The position numbers and the translations under genes were made by a program. Shown here piece after piece: positions 33,590 to 41,539 of a stretch of 64,000 nucleotides of DNA; position 1 is the first letter of the stretch, and every line of letters starts with the position of its first letter. Source of the DNA: Desulfonatronum thioautotrophicum (GTDB lineage: Bacteria > Desulfobacterota > Desulfovibrionia > Desulfovibrionales > Desulfonatronaceae). The stretch is taken from positions 1-64,000 of the forward strand of contig NZ_KN882170.1 of assembly GCF_000934745.1 (NCBI RefSeq), given 5' to 3'. Under the pieces are notes generated by a model. The model saw only the letters and a list, made by a program, of their open reading frames with translations. It made no database searches and had not been told where the DNA came from.

Positions 33590-33832
33590 ATGAGCACAGC
33601 CGTTGCAGATGACATTTTGCGCAGTGCAATGAAGCAGCCCGAAGCGGTCCGCGCGTGCATAGCGGAGGCTCTCATTTCAAGTCTTGACAGTCCCGTGGAT
33701 TATCATGTCGATTGAGCTTGGCAGATCGAGATAAACAAAAGAATCCATGAAATCGATTCAGGCGCCGTCAAATGCATTCCCTGGGAAGAGATCAGAGACC
33801 GACTTTACCGGAACGCGAATGTATGCCGTTGA
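33590..33832 (+). pseudogene. Broken addiction-module antitoxin (PF09720 type) with internal stop
   Basis: Reading from ATG 33590 gives a 41-residue start ending SLDSPVDYHVD, then TGA at 33713. Reading on in the same frame gives AWQIEINKRIHEIDSGAVK and PWEEIRDRLYRN up to TGA at 33830. Together these form a complete antitoxin of the short helical family (SLD...W..EI..RI.EI..G......WEE). One nonsense mutation has inactivated it. Its end overlaps the start of a ParE-like remnant, the normal gene order. Confidence 0.8.
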
Positions 33833-33935
33833 TGTTCATCCCGCTGTGTACGGGGAGCTTGAGCACTCGCGCGCATGGTACGAAGAACGTGCGGCCAACC
33901 TTAGCACTACGTCCATATGGAATGCGAAACAATAG
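33819..33935 (+). pseudogene. Truncated ParE/RelE toxin remnant
   Basis: From ATG 33819 the frame reads YAVDVHPAVYGELEHSRAWY and EERAANL, the typical first helix pair of ParE/RelE toxins, then goes out of homology and stops at 33933. Only about 28 of the expected ~95 residues remain. The toxin is certainly dead, which may have permitted loss of its antitoxin. Confidence 0.78.
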
Positions 33936-34025
33936 ATTTTCGTGATGCGGAAAAGGTCTTCGCCAAAGCTTACGCTTCGTTAATATAAAGCAATCACGCT
34001 CTACGCAAGAAAAATTGAAAAGAAC

Positions 34026-34283
34026 ATGCCGATAATCAGTAGATTCCTTGGAATCATCATAGCGATGTACTGGGATGATCATATTCCACCACATTTTCAT
34101 GCAAAATATTCTGGATATGAAATTACTGTAGATATCCACACAGGAGTAGTTGAAGGAAAGTTTCCTAAACGAGCACTTCACCATGTCCTGGAATGGTACG
34201 AACTTCACAAAGATGAACTGATCAACAACTGGGAGCTTTGCCAAAGCAAGGAACAACCGAAGCCCATAGAGCCGCTGGAGTAA
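34026..34283 (+). CDS. DUF4160 protein
   Basis: An 85-residue protein with the DUF4160 hallmark: MPIISRF near the start, then MYWDDHIPPHFHAKYSGYE, and an EWYELHKDELINNW helix. DUF4160 genes are regularly followed by DUF2442 and are regarded as TA-like. DNA is AT-rich compared with hypD and hypE. Start ATG 34026; the gap to DUF2442 is 3 bases. Confidence 0.88.
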   Translation: MPIISRFLGIIIAMYWDDHIPPHFHAKYSGYEITVDIHTGVVEGKFPKRALHHVLEWYELHKDELINNWELCQSKEQPKPIEPLE

Positions 34284-34286
34284 GCC

Positions 34287-34571
34287 GTGATCCTTCATGT
34301 TACGGAAGCGAAATATATTGAAGAATACAAGGTACAGGTCTCGTTTAATAATGGCCGGAGAGGAATTGCCGACCTGTCGAATGCACTAAGAGGATCAGCC
34401 TTTGAGTCTTTGAAAGATAAGTCCGTATTCTCCTCACTCAGAGTTGATGAAGAACTGGCAACAATCGTCTGGCCGAACGGAGCCGACCTTGCCCCTGAAT
34501 ATATTTATTTTCAGGCATTTAAAGACGACCCATCTCTTCAGGAACAATTTAGGGCGTGGGGTTATGCTTGA
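34287..34571 (+). CDS. DUF2442 protein
   Basis: A 94-residue DUF2442 protein (VSFNNGRRGIADLSNALRG, FSSLRVDEELATIVWPNGAD, APEYIY). GTG 34287 starts 3 bases after the DUF4160 stop. The pair is a putative antitoxin/toxin-type module of unproven mechanism. Confidence 0.88.
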   Translation: MILHVTEAKYIEEYKVQVSFNNGRRGIADLSNALRGSAFESLKDKSVFSSLRVDEELATIVWPNGADLAPEYIYFQAFKDDPSLQEQFRAWGYA

Positions 34572-34617
34572 TTAAACGCAGGTATACCGCTTCGCTCGTG
34601 CTTCAGATGAACGCTAA

Positions 34618-34950
34618 ATGAAAGAATCACAAACAATTAAAGAAATACTTGCTGAAAGGCTCCGTACCATCGACCCCAAGATGGTTGTCCTTTTCGGAAG
34701 TCATGCCCATGGAACTCCCGGCCAGGACAGCGACTTTGATGTCTATGTCGTGACCAAGGACCAGTTTATTCCCAAGAATTATCAGGAAAAAAGGCAACTA
34801 GTCAGAAAAGTCTCCAAGCCGATCCAGGATATTCGCCAAAAAGTCAGCATTGACCTGCTGGTCCACACCGAGCCCATGAGTGAGCTTTTTTTCTCGCATA
34901 ACACCTCGTTTGCAAGAGAAATCCGAGCAAATGGGCTTTTTTTATTATGA
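34618..34950 (+). CDS. MNT-type nucleotidyltransferase (antitoxin of a HEPN/MNT pair)
   Basis: A 110-residue minimal nucleotidyltransferase with VVLFGSHAHGTPGQDSDFD (GSxxxG...DxD) and a third acidic residue in SIDLLVHT. In HEPN/MNT systems this enzyme adds nucleotides to and silences the HEPN RNase. Its stop overlaps the ATG of the HEPN remnant (ATGA). With the HEPN gene broken, it is an orphan. Confidence 0.87.
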   Translation: MKESQTIKEILAERLRTIDPKMVVLFGSHAHGTPGQDSDFDVYVVTKDQFIPKNYQEKRQLVRKVSKPIQDIRQKVSIDLLVHTEPMSELFFSHNTSFAREIRANGLFLL

Positions 34951-35087
34951 ACAAGGAATCAGCCAAGGGATAGATCGTTTCCGCATTCGCGGACTGGAAA
35001 AGCATCGAGCACCTCATTCACGACGAATCTTTGTCGCACATTGTCGACACTCGAAACTCCAACACAACAACCCTCAATCTATCATGA
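34947..35087 (+). pseudogene. Broken HEPN-domain toxin remnant
   Basis: The frame from ATG 34947 reads MNKESAKG, stop (TAG 34971), then IVSAFADWKSIEHLIHDESL and SHIV before losing similarity and stopping at 35085. This matches the first helices of HEPN proteins (W..A..D...IE.LI....L..IV.FH). The His-containing RNase motif is missing. The final TGA overlaps the hypE ATG. Confidence 0.7.
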
Positions 35088-36091
35088 CCACCCCACGACT
35101 CCTCCTCGACACCGGCAGCGGCGGCAAGGCTTCGCATCGTTTGATCAAGGACGTGTTTCTGAAGCATTTCAGCAACGACGTTCTGGACCGGCTGGACGAC
35201 GCGGCCTTGATTCAGGCCTCCGGCCCCTTGGCCATGAGCACGGACAGCTTCACCGTCACTCCGCTCATTTTTCCCGGCGGGGACATTGGCTCCCTGGCCG
35301 TGAACGGGACGGTCAACGACGTGGCCATGCTCGGGGCGCGGCCGCTCTATTTGAGTTGCGCGTTTATTCTGGAAGAAGGGTTGGAGCTGGACGTGCTGGA
35401 GCAGGTGGTCCGGTCAACGGCGCAGGCCGCGAAGCTGGCCGGGGTAAAGATTGTCACCGGGGACACCAAGGTGGTGCCCAAGGGCGCGGTGGACAGGATG
35501 TTCATCAACACCACGGGGATCGGCGAAATACTGGCGCAGCCCTGCCCCCAGGGCCACCGGGCAGCGCCGGGCGACGCGATCCTGGTCAGCGGGACCATGG
35601 GCGATCACGGGCTGACCATCCTTGCCACTCGGGAAGGCTTGAGCTTCGAGGCCCCGATCCAGAGCGACTGCGCCGGTTTGAACCACCTCATCGCCAAGCT
35701 GTTGACCGCCATCCCGGAGATACACGTCCTGCGCGACCCCACACGGGGCGGCCTGGCCACCACGCTCAACGAAATCGCCGGGCAGTCCGGTGTGCAGTGT
35801 CTGATTCGCGAGGAAGCCGTGCCTGTGAACCCGGTGGTGGCCGCAGGCTGCTCCTTCCTTGGCCTGGACCCGCTCTATTTGGCCAACGAGGGCAAGCTGA
35901 TCTGCATCCTCCCAGCCCAATACGCCGAACAGGCCCTGGAGATCATGCGCCGGGACGAATTCGGTGCCGACGCCGCCCACATCGGCGACATCCAGGCTGA
36001 CCACCCTGGCCGGGTAGTCCTGCAAACTCCACTCGGCGGTCGCCGCCTGCTGGACATGCTCGAAGGCGAGCAACTGCCGCGGATTTGTTAG
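35084..36091 (+). CDS. hypE: Hydrogenase maturation protein HypE
   Basis: A 335-residue AIRS/PurM-like protein ending in PRIC, the invariant C-terminal Cys that carries the thiocarboxamide turned into thiocyanate. Other motifs are GSGGKASHRLI, MSTDSFTVTP, NGTVNDVAMLGA, GDTKVVPKGAVD, DPTRGGLATTLNEIA. ATG 35084 matches usual HypE N-termini, but no ribosome binding site is visible. Translation may depend on coupling from the overlapping remnant upstream. The palindromic element follows 40 bp downstream. Confidence 0.95.
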   Translation: MTTPRLLLDTGSGGKASHRLIKDVFLKHFSNDVLDRLDDAALIQASGPLAMSTDSFTVTPLIFPGGDIGSLAVNGTVNDVAMLGARPLYLSCAFILEEGLELDVLEQVVRSTAQAAKLAGVKIVTGDTKVVPKGAVDRMFINTTGIGEILAQPCPQGHRAAPGDAILVSGTMGDHGLTILATREGLSFEAPIQSDCAGLNHLIAKLLTAIPEIHVLRDPTRGGLATTLNEIAGQSGVQCLIREEAVPVNPVVAAGCSFLGLDPLYLANEGKLICILPAQYAEQALEIMRRDEFGADAAHIGDIQADHPGRVVLQTPLGGRRLLDMLEGEQLPRIC

Positions 36092-36133
36092 GCGCGTATC
36101 TGCCAGCCCGTATCTGTCAGGCTCGTTCTACGG

Positions 36134-36259
36134 CAGTCCGTTCAAAAGCCCCAAGTGCAAGGAGCAAAAAAGCTCAAGGCCGAAGCGTATTTTCTGATAC
36201 GTGAGGGTTTGAGCTTTTTGCCGCGACGCGGCAATTGGAAGTTTTTCAAGGGACTGCTA
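36134..36259. repeat. Dispersed palindromic element, copy 2
   Basis: Outer arms CAGTCCGTTCAAAAGCCCC... and GCAATTGGAAGTTTTTCAAG...GACTGC match copy 1. The inner arms differ entirely: GCAAAAAAGCTCAA (36164-36177) pairs with TTGAGCTTTTTGC (36209-36221), and a central CGTAT...ATACG adds a small hairpin. The element ends in CTA, the complement of the TAG stop of the PaaK gene. Confidence 0.85.
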
Positions 36260-37549
36260 CGGATTCCGCCGATCCACCACCCGCCCCTCGCCGGCTTCCA
36301 ACTCGGCGATGGTTTGGCGCTCCACCAGCTGCACATCGAAGACCAGCCCCAGCTCCATGGCCAACTGCTGCCGGGTCAGATCGATGAAGCGTTGCTGGGT
36401 CTTGATCTGATCCGGCTCGACCATGTCCGCCTCCACCAGGAGCCTGGCCGTGTCCAGTCCGCCGTGGCGATCCACCACGATCAAATGGTTGGGCTGGACA
36501 TGGTGCGTCTCCGCCAGAATGGCCTTGATCCGCTCCGGATAGATGTTGATCCCCTGGATGATCAGCATGTCATCGCTGCGGCCCTGGATGCGCTCCATGC
36601 GCGTGAAGGTCCGCCCGCAAGGGCACGGGTCCGGGATCAGCCGGGTCAGATCCCCGGTGCGGAAGCGGATCATGGGCAGGGCTTCCCTGGTCAGGGTGGT
36701 CAGCACCAGCTCGCCCACCTGCCCCGCCGGAACCGGCTGAAGGGTTTGCGGGTCGATGATTTCGGCCAGGAAATGATCTTCCTGGACGTGCATGCCCCGC
36801 CGCTCCAGGCACTCCCCGGCCACGCCCGGCCCCATGACCTCGCTGACGCCGTAGTTGTCCGTGGCCGTAATGTTCAGGCGCTCCTGGATGGTTCGGCGCG
36901 TGTCCTCGGACCAGACCTCCCCGCCAAACATGCCCCAGCGCAGGGGCAGGGCGTTGCGGTTCACGCCCATCTCGTCCATCAGGTCGGCCAGAAAAAGGGC
37001 GTAACTGGGAATGCAGGCCAGGGCCGTGGCCCGGTAGTCCAGAATGATGCCCACCTGCCGACGGGCGTTGCCACTGGAGACCGGCACCACCGTGGCTCCC
37101 AGGGTCTCCGTGCCGTAGTGCATGCCAAAGGCCATGGTGGACAGGCCGTAGGAATGGGCCACGTGAACCACGTCCTCCTTGCCAGCCCCGCCCGCGGCCA
37201 GGACTCGGGCCGTGAGCTTCGACCATTTCCGAATGTCGCTGAGTGTATAGCCGAAGACCGTGGTTCCACCGGAAAAACCGGAGGACGTCTGCAGGCGCAC
37301 CACCTCGCGCAAGGGCACGGCAAACAGGCCGTAGGGCGCGTTGTCACGCAAATCCTGGCGCGTAGTCAGGGGCAGTTCGCGGACATCGTCCAGGGAGGTA
37401 AAATCATACGGGTCCAGGCCAAGTTCATCGAACTTCTTGCGATAGAACGGAACGTTACGCGAAACCCTGGTCAACGTGGACTGCAACCGCTCCAACTGAA
37501 GCTGCTCAAGTTCCTCCCGCCCCATGCCCTCCAGTTCCGGCTCAAACAT
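36257..37549 (-). CDS. paaK: Phenylacetate-CoA ligase family protein
   Basis: A 430-residue AMP-forming aryl-CoA ligase: QTSSGFSGGTTVFGYT (ATP loop, slightly unusual against SSGTTGKP but keeping SSG and glycines), HSYGLSTMAFGMHYGTE, TDNYGVSEVMGPG, MIRFRTGDLTRL, and IIQGINIYPERIKAI. It should activate an arylacetate such as phenylacetate or indoleacetate. ATG 37549 overlaps the livF stop by one base (TGATG). As the last gene of the livKHMGF operon it links import to CoA activation. Confidence 0.9.
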   Translation of the reverse strand: MFEPELEGMGREELEQLQLERLQSTLTRVSRNVPFYRKKFDELGLDPYDFTSLDDVRELPLTTRQDLRDNAPYGLFAVPLREVVRLQTSSGFSGGTTVFGYTLSDIRKWSKLTARVLAAGGAGKEDVVHVAHSYGLSTMAFGMHYGTETLGATVVPVSSGNARRQVGIILDYRATALACIPSYALFLADLMDEMGVNRNALPLRWGMFGGEVWSEDTRRTIQERLNITATDNYGVSEVMGPGVAGECLERRGMHVQEDHFLAEIIDPQTLQPVPAGQVGELVLTTLTREALPMIRFRTGDLTRLIPDPCPCGRTFTRMERIQGRSDDMLIIQGINIYPERIKAILAETHHVQPNHLIVVDRHGGLDTARLLVEADMVEPDQIKTQQRFIDLTRQQLAMELGLVFDVQLVERQTIAELEAGEGRVVDRRNP

Positions 37550-38280
37550 CACTCCACCTCCACATCCCGCCCCAGATAGGCGCGTTGGACATCCCGGTTC
37601 AGCAGCAACTCATCGGACGGCCCCTGCAGGATGATCCGCCCAGTTTCCAACACATAGCCCCGATCCGCGATCTTCAAAGCGCTCTTGGCGTTTTGCTCCA
37701 CCAATAACACGGTCAGGCCGAAGGCGTCGCGCAACTCGGCCACATGACGAAAGATCATCTGAGACAGGGCCGGAGCCAAGCCCATGCCCGGTTCGTCCAG
37801 AAGCAGCATCCGGGGCTTGGCCATCAGGGCCCGGCCAATGGCCAGCATCTGCTGCTCCCCGCCGGACAGATTTCCTGCCGGCTGATCCTTGCGCTGCTCC
37901 AGGACCGGAAACATCTCGTAAATCTCCTGGATATCCTTGCGGATCGCGGCCTTGTTCTTCAGGCTGTAGCGCTGGTACGCGCCCAGAAGCAGGTTGTCCT
38001 CCACGCTCATGGGCTTGAACACCAGACGTCGCTCCGGCACTTGGGAAATCCCCGCGGCCACGATCCGTTCCGGACGCTCCCGGGTGATCTCCCGGCCCTC
38101 GAAGGTCAAGCCGCCTCCCTTGGCCCGCAACAGCCCGGAAATGGTGGTCAACAAGGTGGTCTTCCCAGCCCCGTTACCCCCAATCAAGGCCACGACCTCC
38201 CCCTGATTCACATGCAGGGAAACCCGCCGAATGGCATGCACCCGACCGTAAAAGACATCAACATTTTTGAGAACGAGCAT
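37549..38280 (-). CDS. livF: Liv-type ABC transporter ATPase LivF
   Basis: A 243-residue ATPase with Walker A GGNGAGKT, Q-loop GISQVPERRLVFKPMSV, signature LSGGEQQMLAIGRAL, Walker B MLLLDEP and H-loop replaced by the LivF-typical LLVEQNAKSAL. It overlaps paaK by one base. A toxin-antitoxin pair separates it from livG. Confidence 0.94.
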   Translation of the reverse strand: MLVLKNVDVFYGRVHAIRRVSLHVNQGEVVALIGGNGAGKTTLLTTISGLLRAKGGGLTFEGREITRERPERIVAAGISQVPERRLVFKPMSVEDNLLLGAYQRYSLKNKAAIRKDIQEIYEMFPVLEQRKDQPAGNLSGGEQQMLAIGRALMAKPRMLLLDEPGMGLAPALSQMIFRHVAELRDAFGLTVLLVEQNAKSALKIADRGYVLETGRIILQGPSDELLLNRDVQRAYLGRDVEVE

Positions 38281-38293
38281 GGATTACATGGCC

Positions 38294-38611
38294 TTATTTC
38301 TTTGTTCTGCCCGCCAGCGTTTGCCTGATCCCGTGCGGACTTCGGCGCATCGGCAATACGGCGACGACGTAAACATTCGACTGATCCATCGTATAATATA
38401 TCGAATACGGGAAGCGCTTTGCGGGCATACGATAAAGGCCGTTCATGCGTGGATGGATGCCGCCATAGAGGAGAAGAGACTGGATATCGGCCATGATGCA
38501 GTCCCAGAAATAATTTCCGACTCCCGGCTCAATGAAATCATAGAAACTTTTCCCATCAACAAGATCTCCACCGACTTCCCGTAGTACAACAACTTGTTGA
38601 ATCTTTCTCAT
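38294..38611 (-). CDS. ParE/RelE-family toxin
   Basis: A 105-residue protein with the RelE/ParE C-terminal pattern (RMPAKRFPYSIYYTMDQSNVYVVAVLPMRRSP ending in an Arg-rich tail). The N-terminal helix region is less typical. Its ATG overlaps the antitoxin stop (ATGA). It lies 13 bp upstream of livF. Confidence 0.85.
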   Translation of the reverse strand: MRKIQQVVVLREVGGDLVDGKSFYDFIEPGVGNYFWDCIMADIQSLLLYGGIHPRMNGLYRMPAKRFPYSIYYTMDQSNVYVVAVLPMRRSPHGIRQTLAGRTKK

Positions 38612-38811
38612 TTCTTAAGGCTTGCGAGCTCATCAAGGCTGATAAACTCGGCGGTTCCGTTCTCAATTTTCCGGACTCTTTCGTCGAGAACATCCCAATG
38701 CCATTGCGGAGATTCGATCTCGTGCTCCTGGAGTGACAAAGAATCCCAAAGTTGTTCCATGGCTTGGATTCTCTCCGGAACTGTCATTTTCGCGATATCC
38801 AAATTCATCAT
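38608..38811 (-). CDS. Addiction-module antitoxin (PF09720 type)
   Basis: A 67-residue helical protein: MTVPERIQAMEQLWDSLSLQ, then SPQWHWDVLDERVRKIENGT and a final SLDELASLKK. It is the same family as the broken antitoxin at 33590. It precedes and overlaps its toxin, in the livG-livF gap. Confidence 0.88.
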   Translation of the reverse strand: MMNLDIAKMTVPERIQAMEQLWDSLSLQEHEIESPQWHWDVLDERVRKIENGTAEFISLDELASLKK

Positions 38812-38901
38812 ACCGGCGCTCCTTGGACAAAGATCAAGCTGTTCGCGTTGGAAGGAAAAACAACACGGCTTCTGGCTTCCGGCTCCACTGGCTCTTTGAA
38901 C

Positions 38902-39696
38902 TCACTCCGCCTCCTCGCCCAGATACGCCGCGACCACCTCGGGGTTCTTCTGGACCTCCGCCGGGGTGCCGGAGGCGATGACCTTTCCGAAGTGGAGGAC
39001 AGTGATGGCATCGCTGACGCCCATGATCAGGTCCATGTCGTGTTCCACGATGGCCACGGTGATGCCCAGCTCGTCGCGGATGCGGCGGATCAGCTCGGCC
39101 AGAGCGCGGGTTTCCGTGGTATTCAGGCCGGCGGCGGGTTCGTCCAGGAGCAGAATGCGCGGCTGGGCAGCCAGGGCCCGCGCCAGCTCCAAGAGGCGCT
39201 GCCGACCGTAGGGCAACTCCCCGGCGGGCAGGTTCCAATCGTCTTTCAGTCCGACGAAGGCCAGTTTTTCCTCGGCCAGTTCTTGACAGCGGCGCTCACC
39301 CTGAAAAAAAGCAGGCGTCTTGAACAGGGCGCTCAGCGCCCCGTAGCGGACCACGCGGTGCGCCCCGGTCATCACGTTTTCCAGAACATTCATGGTCGTG
39401 AAGACTTCAAGATTCTGAAAGGTGCGCACCGCCCCGGCCTTGGCCCGTTTCCATGCCGGACTCCGGGTCATGTCCTGGCCCAGAAGATGAATCGTGCCTT
39501 CCGTGCTGGTGACCATGCCGCTGACCACATTCAGCAGCGTTGTCTTGCCCGCGCCGTTGGGTCCGATCAAGGCGGTTATGGTGCCTTCACGGACATCAAA
39601 ATCCACGTCAGTCAACGCCATCACTCCGCCGAAACGGACATGCACGGCTTGGCAGGATAGAATCACTTCTTTGTCGTCACCACTGCGCTCAGGCAC
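38902..39696 (-). CDS. livG: Liv-type ABC transporter ATPase LivG
   Basis: A 264-residue ATPase: Walker A GPNGAGKT, VRTFQNLEVF, signature ELPYGRQRLLELARAL (Pro in place of Ser but Gly kept), ILLLDEPAAGLN, HDMDLIMG. I chose GTG 39696 because GGAGG lies 7 bases upstream; it overlaps the livM stop by 8 bases. The longer frame to 39723 starts inside livM without a site. Confidence 0.93.
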   Translation of the reverse strand: MPERSGDDKEVILSCQAVHVRFGGVMALTDVDFDVREGTITALIGPNGAGKTTLLNVVSGMVTSTEGTIHLLGQDMTRSPAWKRAKAGAVRTFQNLEVFTTMNVLENVMTGAHRVVRYGALSALFKTPAFFQGERRCQELAEEKLAFVGLKDDWNLPAGELPYGRQRLLELARALAAQPRILLLDEPAAGLNTTETRALAELIRRIRDELGITVAIVEHDMDLIMGVSDAITVLHFGKVIASGTPAEVQKNPEVVAAYLGEEAE

Positions 39697-40654
39697 GACC
39701 AAGCCTCCGACGGACCAGGGCAACCAGCTTGGAGACGCCCCCGGCCATGCCCTGGGGCAGATACATCATGCACAGGATCAGGATCAGGCCGTAAATGATC
39801 ACTTCCATGTTCTCGTAAGCCCGCAGGAATTCCGGCATGGCCGTCAGGAAGACCGTTCCGGCGATACCGCCCCACAGGCTGGCCATACCGCCCAGAACAA
39901 CCATGGTGATCAACTGTACGGAAAAATGGAACCCAAAGGAGGATGGGGCCACGAAGCTGAGATAGTGCGCGTAGAGCACTCCGGCAATGCCGGCGAACAT
40001 CGCCGAAAGCACAAAGATGAACAGCTTGTAACGGGCCACGTTGATGCCCATGGACTGGGCCGCCTTGTCGCTGGCGTGCAGGGCCATCAGGGCCCGGCCG
40101 ATGCGGGAGTGAATCAGGTTCAAAGAGATCAGCAGCACCACGGTAACCGTGGTCCAAACCAGGAAGAAGTAGGAGAGTTCCGAATCAAAGGTGAACCCGC
40201 CGACATGAAGCTGGGGAATGCCCACGAACCCGGACGGTCCGCCGGTCAAGGAAATGGCTTCGTTAAAGAAAATATACACGATCAGTCCAAAGCCCAGAGT
40301 GGCCATGGCCAGATAGTAGCCCTTGAGCTTGAGTACGGGCATGCCCACCACCAGGGCCACCACTGCGGTCAATCCCACTCCGGAAAGCATGCCTACGGCC
40401 AGAGGAAACCCGTAGGTGGCGGTCATCACCGCCGTAGTGTAGGCAGAAATCCCGAACAGGGCCGCATGGCCCAGGGAAATCTGCCCGGCAAAACCCAACA
40501 GCAGATTCAAACCCATGACGATGATCGCGATGATCCCGGCCATGGTCAGGATGCTCAGGTAATAATAGTCGTAGGACAGCAGGGTCGGCGTGGCCAGGAC
40601 CAGAACGTAGAACGCGGCCACCGGGGCCAGCTGGCGAAGAGTTGAAGACTTCAT
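39689..40654 (-). CDS. livM: Liv-type ABC transporter permease LivM
   Basis: A 321-residue permease with GLNLLLGFAGQISLGHAALFG and VVLGGMASLWGGIAGTVF; about nine transmembrane helices. It sits 3 bp after livH and overlaps livG. Confidence 0.95.
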   Translation of the reverse strand: MKSSTLRQLAPVAAFYVLVLATPTLLSYDYYYLSILTMAGIIAIIVMGLNLLLGFAGQISLGHAALFGISAYTTAVMTATYGFPLAVGMLSGVGLTAVVALVVGMPVLKLKGYYLAMATLGFGLIVYIFFNEAISLTGGPSGFVGIPQLHVGGFTFDSELSYFFLVWTTVTVVLLISLNLIHSRIGRALMALHASDKAAQSMGINVARYKLFIFVLSAMFAGIAGVLYAHYLSFVAPSSFGFHFSVQLITMVVLGGMASLWGGIAGTVFLTAMPEFLRAYENMEVIIYGLILILCMMYLPQGMAGGVSKLVALVRRRLGRA

Positions 40655-40657
40655 GCC

Positions 40658-41539
40658 CTACACCCGCTCCGTATCCGGTGCTCCGAACAGGCCGGAGGGC
40701 CGCCAGAGCAGGATGGCCAGGATGACCACAAAGGCGATGGCGTCCTTGTAGGCTGAGGAAATCAGGCCCGCGCCAAAGGCTTCAAGGACGCCCAGGAGCA
40801 GCCCGCCGGCGGCGGCGCCGAAGGGGTTGCCCAGCCCGCCCAGGATGCAGGCGGCGAAGCCTTTCAGACCCAGAAGCACGCCGACGTCATAGGAGGTCAT
40901 GGTCAGGGGAGTGAGGATGGCACCGCCCACCGCGCCCACGAAGGCCGAAAGCATGAACGAGGCCATGACCATCCGCTCCACGCTGATGCCCATCAGCCGT
41001 GCCGCCTTGGGTTCGAAAGAGCAGGCCAACATGGCCCGGCCAAAGATGGTCCGGCTGAAAAAATAGCGCATGGCGGCCAGAACCAGGAGGGTGATGCCCA
41101 ATATCCAAAAACTCTGGGGGGCGATGGTCGCGCCCAGGATCGGAATGGGCGTGGTGCCGGAAAAGGCCGGAAGCACGTAAGTGTCCTTGCCCCAAAGCAG
41201 CATCATCAGCCCGCGAATGGTGATGGACACGCCGATGGTCACGATGATCAGGTTGATCACCGAGGTGTGCTGGACAGGGCGGATGGTCAGACGCTCCATG
41301 ACCAGCCCCACAATGGTCGTGGCCAGCACGGCCAGAACCACGGCCGCGGGCAGGCCGGGGTCCAGCCAATGCATGAAGACGACGGCCAGCAGGCCACCCA
41401 GCATGACAAATTCGCCCTGAGCAAAATTGATGATGCCCGTGGTGTTGAATATGATCGTAAATCCCAGAGCGGCCAGACCGTAGGTGCTGCCCACGGTCAG
41501 GCCCGCGGCCAGGAATTGCAGAAACGTTCCCAGATCCAT
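40658..41539 (-). CDS. livH: Liv-type ABC transporter permease LivH
   Basis: A 293-residue permease: GSTYGLAALGFTIIFNTTG followed by INFAQGEFVMLGG, and GLKGFAACILGGLGNPFGAAAGG. It starts one base inside the livK stop codon (TAATG). It is the same length as, and clearly paralogous to, the permease at 27938. Confidence 0.95.
   Translation of the reverse strand: MDLGTFLQFLAAGLTVGSTYGLAALGFTIIFNTTGIINFAQGEFVMLGGLLAVVFMHWLDPGLPAAVVLAVLATTIVGLVMERLTIRPVQHTSVINLIIVTIGVSITIRGLMMLLWGKDTYVLPAFSGTTPIPILGATIAPQSFWILGITLLVLAAMRYFFSRTIFGRAMLACSFEPKAARLMGISVERMVMASFMLSAFVGAVGGAILTPLTMTSYDVGVLLGLKGFAACILGGLGNPFGAAAGGLLLGVLEAFGAGLISSAYKDAIAFVVILAILLWRPSGLFGAPDTERV

Noticed and set aside
33713-33715. In-frame TGA as a selenocysteine codon in the small antitoxin
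   Set aside because: Antitoxins of this family have no redox role, no SECIS-like hairpin is evident directly downstream, and the partner toxin is truncated, so a nonsense mutation is simpler.
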